Origin: Aquitalea pelogenes
GTDB lineage: Bacteria > Pseudomonadota > Gammaproteobacteria > Burkholderiales > Chromobacteriaceae
DNA length: 52,096 nucleotides
Assembly: GCF_001515305.1 (NCBI RefSeq)
Contig: NZ_LNQV01000031.1
Location: 1-52,096 of the forward strand
Direction of reading: 5' to 3'
Part shown: positions 42,579 to 51,476 of the stretch, one piece after another
How positions within the stretch are numbered: position 1 is the first letter of the stretch
How the letters are laid out: each line of letters begins with the position of its first letter
Made by a program: the position numbers and the translations under genes
The notes under the pieces: generated by a model
Told to the model about the DNA's origin: nothing
What the model saw: the letters and a program-made list of their open reading frames with translations, nothing else
The model's database searches: none

Positions 42579-43889
42579 CTAATGCAGCTTGACCAATGGC
42601 TGGGTGCGTCGTTGCAGCAAGCGGGCTGCAGCGGTGAGCACGGTGGGTAGCCAGCCAAACAGGGTGAGCTGGTGGCGGTGGTACAAGGACAAATACATCA
42701 GCCGGGCAAACTGGCCGTGCACAAACAGGCTGCGGCGCGACAGGCTGCTCATCAGGCTGCCTACCGTGCTGTAGCGGCCCAGCGAAATCAGCGACCCCAG
42801 GTCGCGATAGCGGAAGTCCTGCAGCGGCTTGCCAGCCAGCTGGCAGCGGATGTTGTGATACAACAGCTCGGCCTGCTGACTGGCCGCCTGCGCCCGTGGC
42901 GGTACCCAGCCGCTGCCATCGGGGCAGGCGGCGCAGTCGCCCAGCGCGTAGATCTTGTCATCCAGCGTGGTTTGCAGCGTGGGGCGTACCAGCAGCTGAT
43001 TGAGCCGGTTGCTGGCCAGACCATCCAGCCCGGCCAGCATGGCCGGTGCCTGTACCCCGGCCGCCCATACCACCAGTTCCGACGCAATGTTACGGCCACT
43101 GGCGGTGTGGACGGCATTGGCGTCGACGGCGCTGACCCTTTCCCCGGTCAGTACCTCCACTTGCAGATTCTCCAGCTGACGGTGCGCCCGGGCGGCCACC
43201 GAGTCGGGCAGTGCCGGCAGGATGCGTGGCCCGGCTTCGATCAGGGTCAGCCGGATGTCGCGGTCCGGATTGATGTTTTCCCGCCCATGCGCCACCAGTT
43301 CGCGCGTGGTGTTGCGCAGTTCGGCCGCCAGTTCCACCCCGGTGGCCCCGGCACCGATGATGGTGACGTGCAATTGCCCGGCGCGCAGCGGCCCGTTTTG
43401 CAAACTGGCGCGAATGCAGGCATTGACCAGTTGCTGATGAAAACGGCTGGCCTCTGCCGGGGTGTTCAGGCAGATGGCGTGCTCGGCCACGCCGGGGGTG
43501 GCAAAGTCGTTGGTGGTGCTGCCGATTGCCATCACCAGAATGTCGTAGGGCAGGGTACGCGCCGGAATCAGCGGGCGGCCCTGTTCATCTGCGGTGGCGG
43601 CCAGTTGTATGGTCTGTTGCTGACGGTTCAGCCCGGTCATGCGGCCCAGGCAAAAGCGGAAGCCGTCACGTTTGGCCTGCGCCAGGTAGTCCAGTGCCTC
43701 GCGGTGCGGGTTCATGCTGCCGGCTGCAATTTCATGCAGTAGCGGTTTCCAGATATGGCTGCGGGAAGCATCCACCAGCGTGATGTCCAGTTGGGCCGAA
43801 CGCTGTGCCAGCCGTCCCAGACGGCTGGCCAGCACCAGACCACCGGCACCACCACCGACAATCACGATTCTTTTCTTGTGCAAAGACAT
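42579..43889 (-). CDS. ndh: Type II NADH dehydrogenase (NDH-2)
   Basis: A 436-aa FAD enzyme. The first dinucleotide motif is IVIVGGGAGGLVLASRLG and the second is VTIIGAGATGVELAAEL. ALGDCAACP and RAQAASQQAELLYHNI are NDH-2 markers, and a C-terminal amphipathic tail anchors it to the inner membrane. AGGAG sits six bases before the ATG at 43889; the longer frame is rejected. It passes electrons from NADH to quinone without pumping protons. A 49-bp inverted repeat starts 32 bases upstream of the start and a LysR gene is divergent. Confidence 0.93.
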   Translation of the reverse strand: MSLHKKRIVIVGGGAGGLVLASRLGRLAQRSAQLDITLVDASRSHIWKPLLHEIAAGSMNPHREALDYLAQAKRDGFRFCLGRMTGLNRQQQTIQLAATADEQGRPLIPARTLPYDILVMAIGSTTNDFATPGVAEHAICLNTPAEASRFHQQLVNACIRASLQNGPLRAGQLHVTIIGAGATGVELAAELRNTTRELVAHGRENINPDRDIRLTLIEAGPRILPALPDSVAARAHRQLENLQVEVLTGERVSAVDANAVHTASGRNIASELVVWAAGVQAPAMLAGLDGLASNRLNQLLVRPTLQTTLDDKIYALGDCAACPDGSGWVPPRAQAASQQAELLYHNIRCQLAGKPLQDFRYRDLGSLISLGRYSTVGSLMSSLSRRSLFVHGQFARLMYLSLYHRHQLTLFGWLPTVLTAAARLLQRRTQPLVKLH

Positions 43890-43921
43890 GCAGGCTCCTG
43901 ATGCCTGCTGGCCGTATCCTT

Positions 43922-43970
43922 CCATTCATGCACCAACTTTCATGCATCAAGTAAGTTGGCGGATGAATGG
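43922..43970. promoter_or_regulatory. Inverted repeat between ndh and the LysR gene
   Basis: Arms 43922-43939 and 43953-43970 are complementary at 16 of 18 positions (CCATTCAT...CCAACTT against AAGTTGG...ATGAATGG) around a 13-base spacer. The position just upstream of ndh suggests an operator, possibly for the divergent LysR protein, or a leader-RNA hairpin. Confidence 0.6.
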
Positions 43971-44083
43971 TCACGACAAGCAGTGCCGGGTTAAATACAA
44001 TTAATGTCAGCTACTTTGCCTGTGCCGCTATGGTGCTCGCAAACGATATAAATTCCACACATTGTGAGTGAATGGAAGAATGT

Positions 44084-44998
44084 ATGCGTAAACGTTTACC
44101 CGGTATCGAGGCCTTGCAGGCGCTGGAGAGTGCGGCGCGCCACCAGAGTTTCACCCGCGCGGCAGAAGAGCTGTCGCTCACCCAGAGTGCCGTGTGCAAG
44201 CAGATTGCCCAGCTGGAAGACATGCTGGGCGTGGCCCTGTTTCATCGCATCAAGCGCCGGATCAGCCTGACCGAAGCCGGCCGCGCCTATGCGCGAGGCG
44301 TACGTGACTGTCTGGAGCGGCTGGAGCGCCATACCCTGGCCTTGATGGCGCATCAGGGGGCGGAAGGCGTGATCGAGCTGGCGGCCGTGCCCACCTTTGC
44401 CACCCGCTGGCTGATTCCGCGGCTGCCACTGTTCAATCAGGCGCATCCGCATATCACCGTCAACATCACCACCCGTTCCGACCCTTTCATCTTCACCGAT
44501 ACCGGTTTTGACGCCTGCATCCACTTTGGCAATGGGGTGTGGCCCGGTGCCGAGGCCAGCTGGCTGTTTGGCGAAGAAATGATTCCGGTCTGCAGCCCGC
44601 AGCTGGTGTGCGGGGCCGCGGTACCGGCTGCGCAAATCGCCCAATACCCCTTGTTGCATTTGTCGGCCCGGCATGAGGCCTGGCAACGTTGGTTTGTAAC
44701 GGCAGGGGTGGATAATCCGCAGGCCATGGTAGGGGCGCGCTACGAGCTGTTTTCCATGCTGGTGGAAGCAGCCCGTGCCGGCATGGGGGTGGCACTGGTG
44801 CCGCGCTTTCTGGTGCAGCAGGAAATCAGCAGTGGCAATCTGCTCACCCCTTGTGATATTTCCTTGCCCAGTGACAATGCCTATTACCTGGTCTACCCGC
44901 CGGACCGCCAGCAATCGCCGCCACACCGGGCTTTTGCCGACTGGTTGTTGCAGCAGGCAGCGCGCTATCGGGAAAGCTTGTCAAAGCAGAATGAATGA
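44084..44998 (+). CDS. LysR-family transcriptional regulator (GcvA-like)
   Basis: A 304-aa regulator. The helix-turn-helix is in HQSFTRAAEELSLTQSAVCKQI (residues about 20-41), followed by the linker helix and a type 2 periplasmic-binding-like effector domain (IELAAVPTFATRWLIPRL is typical of the GcvA group). ATG 44084 has GGAAG five bases upstream; ATG 44072 is in frame. It is divergent from ndh and is followed after 73 bases by a PotD-like binding protein gene on the same strand, either of which may be its target. Confidence 0.9.
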   Translation: MRKRLPGIEALQALESAARHQSFTRAAEELSLTQSAVCKQIAQLEDMLGVALFHRIKRRISLTEAGRAYARGVRDCLERLERHTLALMAHQGAEGVIELAAVPTFATRWLIPRLPLFNQAHPHITVNITTRSDPFIFTDTGFDACIHFGNGVWPGAEASWLFGEEMIPVCSPQLVCGAAVPAAQIAQYPLLHLSARHEAWQRWFVTAGVDNPQAMVGARYELFSMLVEAARAGMGVALVPRFLVQQEISSGNLLTPCDISLPSDNAYYLVYPPDRQQSPPHRAFADWLLQQAARYRESLSKQNE

Positions 44999-45071
44999 GT
45001 GAAAAAAACAAGTAGAAATGCTTACAAACAGCTACATTCAAACGGTGGCTTGAAAAAGAAGAACAGTAAAC

Positions 45072-46109
45072 GTGACATCAAGAGCAATACGCCTGCTTGC
45101 GGGGGTGATTGGCTGCCTGTTGTGCTGCCAGTTGGTCATGGCCAAGGACGTGCTGCGCGTGCTGGCCTGGCCGGGTTATGCCGACCCGGATGTGGTGCAT
45201 GACTTTGAACGGCGCTATCAGGTCAGCGTCGAAGTGACCTTTGTCGATTCCGACGAGGCACTGTGGGCCCGCATGCACGCCGCAGGCGGACCACGTTTTG
45301 ATGTGGTTGCCGCCAATACCGCCGAAATGCAGCGCTACCATGCTGCCGGGCTGTTATTGCCACTGAACCCGTCCCTGATTCCCAATCTGCAACGCCAGCT
45401 GCCACGCTTTCGTGACCGGGCCGGCATTCCCGGCCTGCAGCAGCAGGGGAAGCTGTATGCCGTGCCCTATACCTATTCCACCATGGGCATCATTTACGAC
45501 AAGCGGCAATTTGCCCGCCCGCCGGACTCCATGAACGTGCTGTGGGACCCGCGCTATCGTCACAAGGTGCTGGACTTCAACAGCGGGCCGCACAATTTTT
45601 CCTTTGCCGCGCTGGCCAGCGGCATTGCCCAGCCCTTCCGGCTTGACGCCGCACAACAGGCTGCCATGGTGAAGCGGCTGATCGACCTGCGGCGTAATGT
45701 ACTGACTTATTACAACCTGCCCGAAGAAGCCACCGAACTGTTCATCCGCCACAAGGTGGCGGTGATGTTCGGCAATTACGGCACCCAGCAGCTCAACTCG
45801 CTGCGCCAGGCCGGGGCCGATGTCGGCTATGCCATTCCGCGCGAGGGCGTGCTGGCCTGGCTGGACTGCTGGGCGATGACGCGCGCAGCACGCCAGCCGC
45901 AATTGGCACAGCAATGGATCAACTACATGCTGGAGCCCTCGGTCAGCGCGCTTCTGCCCACCAGACAGGGGCTGGCCAATACACTCAGTGCCAGTGCCGA
46001 CCTGCCATCCGGCGCGCGCGTGTTGTGGCTGCAGCCGGTGGAAAATGCCAACCGGCGTGAAGCGCTGTGGCAAAAAATCTATTCTGGCGACTTGCCGGGG
46101 AGCTTCTGA
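45072..46109 (+). CDS. PotD-like periplasmic polyamine-type binding protein, probably a sensor (NspS-like)
   Basis: A 345-aa protein with a GTG start and a signal peptide ending near residue 24 (VMA-KD). The mature protein has the spermidine/putrescine-binding pattern: LRVLAWPGYADPDVV, FDVVAANTAEMQRY, AVPYTYSTMGIIYD and VGYAIPREGVLAWLDCWAM. No ABC permease or ATPase is nearby. Instead a membrane diguanylate cyclase gene starts three bases downstream. In Vibrio cholerae the PotD-like NspS reports polyamines to the c-di-GMP enzyme MbaA, and the gene pairing here suggests a similar sensor. The ligand is unproven. Confidence 0.85.
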   Translation: MTSRAIRLLAGVIGCLLCCQLVMAKDVLRVLAWPGYADPDVVHDFERRYQVSVEVTFVDSDEALWARMHAAGGPRFDVVAANTAEMQRYHAAGLLLPLNPSLIPNLQRQLPRFRDRAGIPGLQQQGKLYAVPYTYSTMGIIYDKRQFARPPDSMNVLWDPRYRHKVLDFNSGPHNFSFAALASGIAQPFRLDAAQQAAMVKRLIDLRRNVLTYYNLPEEATELFIRHKVAVMFGNYGTQQLNSLRQAGADVGYAIPREGVLAWLDCWAMTRAARQPQLAQQWINYMLEPSVSALLPTRQGLANTLSASADLPSGARVLWLQPVENANRREALWQKIYSGDLPGSF

Positions 46110-46112
46110 ATC

Positions 46113-47835
46113 ATGCGCTCCGGTCTCTTGTTCAAACTCGCCTTGCTGCTGGCCATTTTCGGCATCCTGTCCTCCGGCATTACCGGCTACTACGCCTATA
46201 CCGCCAATCGCGCCATGCTGGTGTCGGCAACGCAAAGCGACTTGCTGACCGCCGCGCGCGGGGTGAACCGGCGCATGGTGCAATGGGAGGATGAAGCCGC
46301 AGACGATACCTTGCTGCTGTCACGCCTGGTGCAAGTGCAGGTGGTGATCAACCAGCGCAATGGCAGTGAAGCCAGACGGGCGCGGGATGAACTGGCGCAG
46401 GCCTTCGCTGCCATGCTGGCCCTGCATCCGGAATACCTGCAGGTGCGGCTGATCGGCACGGCGGACAACGGGCTTGAACTGGTACGGGTCGACTCCAGGT
46501 CCGGGCTGACAGCGCGGGTGGATGGTGGCGATTTGCAGGAAAAAGGCCACTTCCCCTATGTGTTTGAAACCCTGGCGCTGCCGGCCGGGCAAATTTACCA
46601 ATCGTCTATCGAAGTGAATCACGAGCGTTCCTCGCATGATGCCGAAGGCGGCCCGGCCTGATGGTAGCTACCCCCTTGCCGCGCAGTGATGGCCAGCCCG
46701 GCGGCCTGCTGGTGATCAATCTGGACCTGGAACGCTTGCTGGGCCAGTTGCGCAGTGATTTGCCCAAGGATTACCAACTGTATCTGGCCAATCGCTGGGG
46801 GGATTTTCTGGTTCACCCGGACCCGGCCCAGACCTTCGGTTTCGACAAGGGACGGCGGGTGCTGATGCAGGACAGCTTTGCCGCCACCAAAGCCTTGTTC
46901 GAACGCAAGCAAAACCAGCTGGCGCTCAGCGGCCTGGACGACCCGCAACAAGCCGCCGGACAGGTGATGGCCTTTGTCCGCCATCCGCTTGGCCGTGGCA
47001 ATCGTGACGACTTCATCGTCACCGGCCTGGTGCAACCGCTGGATACCGCGGTGGCCGGTGCGGCACCACTGGGGCAGCGCATCATCCACATGGTGCTGGC
47101 TTTCAGCGTGATTGCCATCATGCTGGCGGTGGTGTTTGCCCGTGCCATGCTGCGACCCATCAACACCCTGGCGCAGGCGGCCAGCAGTTTCTCCACCACG
47201 CAACTGCAGCAGGCACTGCCGGTAGAGCGCAATGATGAAATCGGCGTGCTGGCACGCAATTTCGATCGCATGCAGCGGCAGATCAACAGCCATATGGCCA
47301 GCCTGTACGACAACCAGCGCGAATTGAGCTATCTGGCACACCACGACAGCCTGACCGGCCTGGCTAACCGTGCGCTGTTTTTCCAGCGGCTGGAACAATT
47401 GCTGGAGCAAGCGCAACGCAATACCAGCCAGTTTGCCGTGCTGTTTGTCGACCTGGACCACTTCAAGCAAATCAACGACCAGCATGGCCATGCCATTGGC
47501 GACCAGGTGCTGCAGATCGTGGCGCGCGCCTGCTGCATGCGGTGCGTGGTAACGATATGGTGGCGCGCATGGGCGGGGATGAATACCTGATCCTGCTGCA
47601 AGGCAGCTTTACGACAGATGGTCTGTCCGAACTGCTGTCCAAGCTGTCGCTCAGTATTGGCGAACCCATACTGGTGGAGGGCAAGAAGCTGGAAGTCGGG
47701 GCCAGTATCGGTTACAGCCTGTACCCGCGTGACGGTACCACGGCCGAACAACTGGTCAACCAGGCCGACCATGCCATGTATCATGTCAAGGCCATCCAGC
47801 GTGATGGACATACCCGGCAATTGCCTTACAACTGA
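46113..47835 (+). pseudogene. Membrane diguanylate cyclase (periplasmic sensor-HAMP-GGDEF), two frame breaks
   Basis: Three frames make one gene: 46113-46661, 46661 to about 47527, and about 47527-47835. The N-terminus has a helix (about 8-28) and a periplasmic Cache-like domain; a second helix (IIHMVLAFSVIAIMLAVVFA) is followed by HAMP and GGDEF. The cyclase motif is RMGGDEYLILL, with Tyr for the last Phe, and an inhibitory RGND precedes it. The breaks at 46646-46656 (GGCGG, expected GGCCGG) and 47522-47532 (GCGCGCC, expected GCGCCGCC) are each cured by one added C, giving about 574 aa. It is in an operon with the PotD-like protein upstream and an Hpt protein downstream. Probably intact in the organism. 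Confidence 0.82.
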
Positions 47836-47862
47836 GCACGGCTCCGCGCTATCCCCATTGAC

Positions 47863-49143
47863 ATGTCCAGGCCCGACCACGTGGCGACCACGTCTTTCCG
47901 CTTTCCCTTGCTGACGGCTTGTCGGCAGGGGCGTAGTTCTCCCGGCAGCGTGCAGGCCTTGCCGGAACTGCTGCGCCAGTTGCATCACTGTTTCCGCCTG
48001 CCATGCGAGCGCATGGGGGTGGAATTCCAGCTGGAACTCGACCCCGCGCTCAGCACGCCGCTGCTGCTGGATGCCGTGCGGCTGCAAGCGCTGGTCCGCC
48101 ATTGGCTGGCGGCAGCCTTGCAAGATGGCCAACTGCGACAAATCAGCTTGCGGGTGCAGCTCTTGGCCCAGCAACAAATGCAGCAGATCATCAGCGTGGA
48201 AGTCAGCACCGTGCGCCATGTGCCGCTGGCGGGCCTAGCCCCGCACGCACTTGCCCGGGCCCGCAAGCCGACAACAGCGGCTTTGTCATCTGCTGTTATC
48301 AGCCGGCAACTGGCGCGGCAGCTGGGTAGCCGCCAGCACTGCGAATACCAGGCTGATGGCCAGCAATACAGTGTGCTGCTGCATGCTCCGCTGGCTTCTC
48401 CCGGCACGCTGCCGCAGCCCTGGCAGTGGCCCATCCTGCTGCTGGAGCCGGATGCCGGCCGTGCGGCGGAACTTGCCGGGCAATGGCAAGTACTTGGCTA
48501 TCCATTTGAAAGAGTGGACACCGCGACTGCTGCACGGCAGCGCTGGCAACAGGGCCCGCTGGCCTTGCTGCTGGTGAGCGAGCGGCAATGGCTGAACGCC
48601 GGTCTGGAACTGGCACAATCCATTCGCGCGTGCGAAGCCGCCGAACCATGGCGTGGCCATACGCCCTTGCTGCTGGCTGGGGCCGATCCTCTCTCGCTGA
48701 GCGTATCCACTTTGCCCCTGCTGGATGCCAGCTTGCCATGGCCGCCGGAGGACGCTGCCTGGCTGCGCGCGGTGACGGGCTGCCTGCCGGTGGTGCCGCC
48801 CGCGGCCATTCACTTGCCGGTACTGGACCGACAGGTGCTGTTTGGGCTGAGCCAGGGGGACTGGGCGCTGGAGCTACCCTTGCTGCAGGATTTCGCCCGC
48901 GACAAGCAGGCCGATCTGCAGCAACTGCTGCAAGCCTGGCAGCGCTCTGACCAGCAAACCTTCATCCTGCTGGCCCATCGCATCAAGGGTGCCAGCCGCA
49001 CGGTGGGCGCGGCCGCCATGGCCGACTGTGCCGCCCGGCTGGAAGCCGAGGCGCGTGCCGGGCTGTCTGCCGCCTGCATGGCCCTGGTGCTGGAGCTGGA
49101 ACAGGCACTGGACGATTTTGTCGATCATCTGCAGCACGGATGA
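47863..49143 (+). CDS. Hpt-domain protein with degenerate ATPase-like and receiver-like regions
   Basis: A 426-aa protein that looks like the back half of a hybrid kinase. Residues about 20-165 resemble a HATPase domain (LPELLRQLHHCFRLPCERMG, then DAVRLQALVRHWL) but lack recognisable N and G boxes. Residues about 185-300 resemble a receiver domain without the acceptor Asp. The C-terminal Hpt domain is intact, with His in LLAHRIKGASRTVGA (near 372). It may act as a phosphotransfer intermediate rather than a kinase. It follows the diguanylate cyclase by 27 bases and is probably co-transcribed. Confidence 0.75.
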   Translation: MSRPDHVATTSFRFPLLTACRQGRSSPGSVQALPELLRQLHHCFRLPCERMGVEFQLELDPALSTPLLLDAVRLQALVRHWLAAALQDGQLRQISLRVQLLAQQQMQQIISVEVSTVRHVPLAGLAPHALARARKPTTAALSSAVISRQLARQLGSRQHCEYQADGQQYSVLLHAPLASPGTLPQPWQWPILLLEPDAGRAAELAGQWQVLGYPFERVDTATAARQRWQQGPLALLLVSERQWLNAGLELAQSIRACEAAEPWRGHTPLLLAGADPLSLSVSTLPLLDASLPWPPEDAAWLRAVTGCLPVVPPAAIHLPVLDRQVLFGLSQGDWALELPLLQDFARDKQADLQQLLQAWQRSDQQTFILLAHRIKGASRTVGAAAMADCAARLEAEARAGLSAACMALVLELEQALDDFVDHLQHG

Positions 49144-49226
49144 GGGGAGCGGGCATGGCGCAATGCGGCACAAGCGCCTAAAATGTCCCGACAATTCCTA
49201 AAGCCCCTACGCTGGAGAGACCGCTC

Positions 49227-50753
49227 ATGGCTGTTATCCGTCAGGATGATTTCATTCAAAGCATCGCCGATGCTTTTCAGTACATCAGTTGCTACCACCC
49301 CAAGGACTACATCGACGCCCTGTATCAGGCCTATCTGCATGAAGAAAGCCCGGCGGCCAAGGACGCCATGGCGCAGATCCTGATCAACAGCCGCATGTGT
49401 GCCGAAGGCCGTCGCCCCATCTGCCAGGATACCGGCATTGCCGTGGTATTCCTGAAAGTGGGCATGAATGTGCAGTGGGACGCCACCCTGTCGGTACAGG
49501 AAATGGTCAACGAAGGCGTGCGCCGCGCTTACAACAACCCGGACAACAAGCTGCGCGCTTCCGTGCTGCTGGACCCGGCTGGCAAGCGTCAGAACAGCAA
49601 GGACAACACCCCGGCCGTGGTGCACTTCGAAATCGTCGAAGGCGATGGCGTGGAAGTGACCTGTGCGGCCAAGGGCGGTGGCTCGGAGAACAAGTCCAAG
49701 TTCTACGCGCTCAATCCGTCCGACAGCATTGTCGACTGGGTGATCAAGACCGTGCCCACCATGGGTGCCGGCTGGTGCCCGCCGGGCATCCTCGGTATCG
49801 GCATTGGCGGTACCCCGGAAAAAGCCATGTTGCTGGCCAAGGAAAGCCTGATGTCGCACGTGGACATCCACGAGCTGAAAGCCAAGGCTGACAGCGGTGC
49901 CGAGCTGTCCCGCGTAGAACAGCTGCGCCTGGAAATCTTCGAAAAAGTGAATGCGCTGGGTATTGGCGCACAAGGCCTGGGCGGTCTCACCACTGTGCTG
50001 GACGTGAAGATTCTGGACTACCCGACCCACGCCGCCAGCCTGCCGGTGGCCATGATCCCCAACTGCGCCGCCACCCGTCACATCCATTTCCATCTGGATG
50101 GCAGCGGCCCGGCCCATCTGGCTCCGCCCAGCCTGGAAGACTGGCCGGAAATCACCTACGACACCAGCAATGGCAAGCGTGTGGATCTGGACAAGATCAC
50201 CAAGGAAGAAGTGGCCAGCTGGCAGCCGGGTGATGTACTGCTGCTCAACGGCAAGATCCTCACCGGTCGTGATGCCGCGCACAAGCGCATGGTGGACATG
50301 CTGAACAAGGGCGAGGCGCTGCCGGTGGACTTCACCAACCGCTTCATCTACTACGTGGGCCCGGTTGATCCGGTGCGTGACGAAGTGGTTGGCCCGGCTG
50401 GCCCCACCACTGCCACCCGCATGGACAAGTTCACCCGCCAGATGCTGGAACAGACCGGCTTGCTCGGCATGATCGGCAAGGCCGAACGTGGCCCGGCTGC
50501 CATTGAAGCCATCAAGGACAACAAGGCGGTATACCTGATGGCAGTGGGTGGTTCGGCCTACCTGGTGTCCAAGGCCATCAAGGCCTCCAAGGTAGTGGGT
50601 TTTGCCGACCTTGGCATGGAAGCCATCTACGAGTTCGAAGTAAAAGACATGCCGGTAACGGTAGCGGTCGATTCCAACGGTATCTCGGTACACAACACCG
50701 GCCCGGCGGAATGGCGCGTTAAGATCGGCAAGATTCCGGTCAACAAGGCCTGA
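49227..50753 (+). CDS. fumA: Fumarate hydratase class I (iron-sulfur, FumA type)
   Basis: A 508-aa enzyme covering both the N-terminal fumerase domain and the C-terminal beta domain. The likely [4Fe-4S] ligands are Cys66 (RPICQDTG), a Cys in AGWCPPG near 184, and a Cys in IPNCAATRH near 281. It interconverts fumarate and malate in the citric acid cycle; the cluster makes it oxygen-sensitive. GGAGAG precedes the ATG by a good distance, and TAAAAT at 49179 is a possible -10. It is monocistronic, ending at a clear terminator. Confidence 0.96.
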   Translation: MAVIRQDDFIQSIADAFQYISCYHPKDYIDALYQAYLHEESPAAKDAMAQILINSRMCAEGRRPICQDTGIAVVFLKVGMNVQWDATLSVQEMVNEGVRRAYNNPDNKLRASVLLDPAGKRQNSKDNTPAVVHFEIVEGDGVEVTCAAKGGGSENKSKFYALNPSDSIVDWVIKTVPTMGAGWCPPGILGIGIGGTPEKAMLLAKESLMSHVDIHELKAKADSGAELSRVEQLRLEIFEKVNALGIGAQGLGGLTTVLDVKILDYPTHAASLPVAMIPNCAATRHIHFHLDGSGPAHLAPPSLEDWPEITYDTSNGKRVDLDKITKEEVASWQPGDVLLLNGKILTGRDAAHKRMVDMLNKGEALPVDFTNRFIYYVGPVDPVRDEVVGPAGPTTATRMDKFTRQMLEQTGLLGMIGKAERGPAAIEAIKDNKAVYLMAVGGSAYLVSKAIKASKVVGFADLGMEAIYEFEVKDMPVTVAVDSNGISVHNTGPAEWRVKIGKIPVNKA

Positions 50754-50780
50754 GCCTGAACCGGTATCGCTGCAAGCAGA

Positions 50781-50804
50781 AACCCGCCATCCGGCGGGTT
50801 TTTT
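50781..50804 (+). terminator. Rho-independent terminator of fumA
   Basis: A perfect 8-bp stem (AACCCGCC / GGCGGGTT) with a four-base loop followed by a run of six T, 28 bases after the stop codon. It may also serve the convergent hydrolase gene. Confidence 0.92.
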
Positions 50805-50828
50805 CATTTGCGTTCCAGACCGGCAGCT

Positions 50829-51356
50829 TCAGGCCAATGCCTGTGCCGCCGTGGGCAGTGGCACGCGAATGGACAGGGCATTGAGTGCGATGGCATGCAG
50901 CATCTGGTCCACCGTGGTGCAGCAGTCGGCCAGCACGGCTACTTCATACTTGTCGGCAGCGCGCGACAGGGCGGTATGGGTGACGCAGTTTTGCGTCATC
51001 ATGCCGCACAGCAGCAGTTGGCGGATGCCCAGTTCATCCAGCGTGGCTTGCAGGCTGGTTTCATGAAAGCTGTCGGCCGCCTGTTTCACCACCACCGGAG
51101 CATGCGGCGCAGCGGCCAGAATGCGCGGGTGAAGGGCAACGCCTGCGCTGCCAGCATTGAAGAAGGGGGCGATACCCTTGCTGCTGTCCGCCACGTGTTG
51201 CACCAGAATCACCGGCATGCCCAGTGCATGTGCCCGCTCGATGGCGGCTACGCAGTTATCCAGCACTGCTTCGCTGTTCCACAGCGGGTATTTGCCGTCG
51301 GGGAAATAGTCGTTTTGCAGGTCGATGACGATGAGTGCGCGTTGTGTGTGCGGCAT
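50829..51356 (-). CDS. Isochorismatase-family cysteine hydrolase
   Basis: A 175-aa Rossmann-like hydrolase with the full triad of the family: Asp in LIVIDLQNDYF, Lys in VVVKQAADSF and Cys in MMTQNCVTHTA. It is closest in style to nicotinamidase/isochorismatase-like amidases that cleave small amides or imides. It is divergent from a GlxA-type regulator across a 120-bp gap, a common pairing in which the regulator controls the hydrolase. The substrate is unknown. Confidence 0.9.
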   Translation of the reverse strand: MPHTQRALIVIDLQNDYFPDGKYPLWNSEAVLDNCVAAIERAHALGMPVILVQHVADSSKGIAPFFNAGSAGVALHPRILAAAPHAPVVVKQAADSFHETSLQATLDELGIRQLLLCGMMTQNCVTHTALSRAADKYEVAVLADCCTTVDQMLHAIALNALSIRVPLPTAAQALA

Positions 51357-51418
51357 GATGTGCTCCGGTTGTGGCTGAAGGTGCAGCCATTATCGGTAGT
51401 CACTGCGTTGGGAAAAAG

Positions 51419-51453
51419 TGGCCCGATTGCCAGAATGCGTTAAGATCGGGCCA
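51419..51453. promoter_or_regulatory. Inverted repeat upstream of the GlxA-type regulator
   Basis: Perfect 9-bp arms (TGGCCCGAT at 51419-51427 and ATCGGGCCA at 51445-51453) with a 17-base spacer, in the divergent promoter region. Likely an operator for autoregulation or control of the hydrolase gene. Confidence 0.5.
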
Positions 51454-51476
51454 ATTCCATCTGTCGGAAATGCCCC

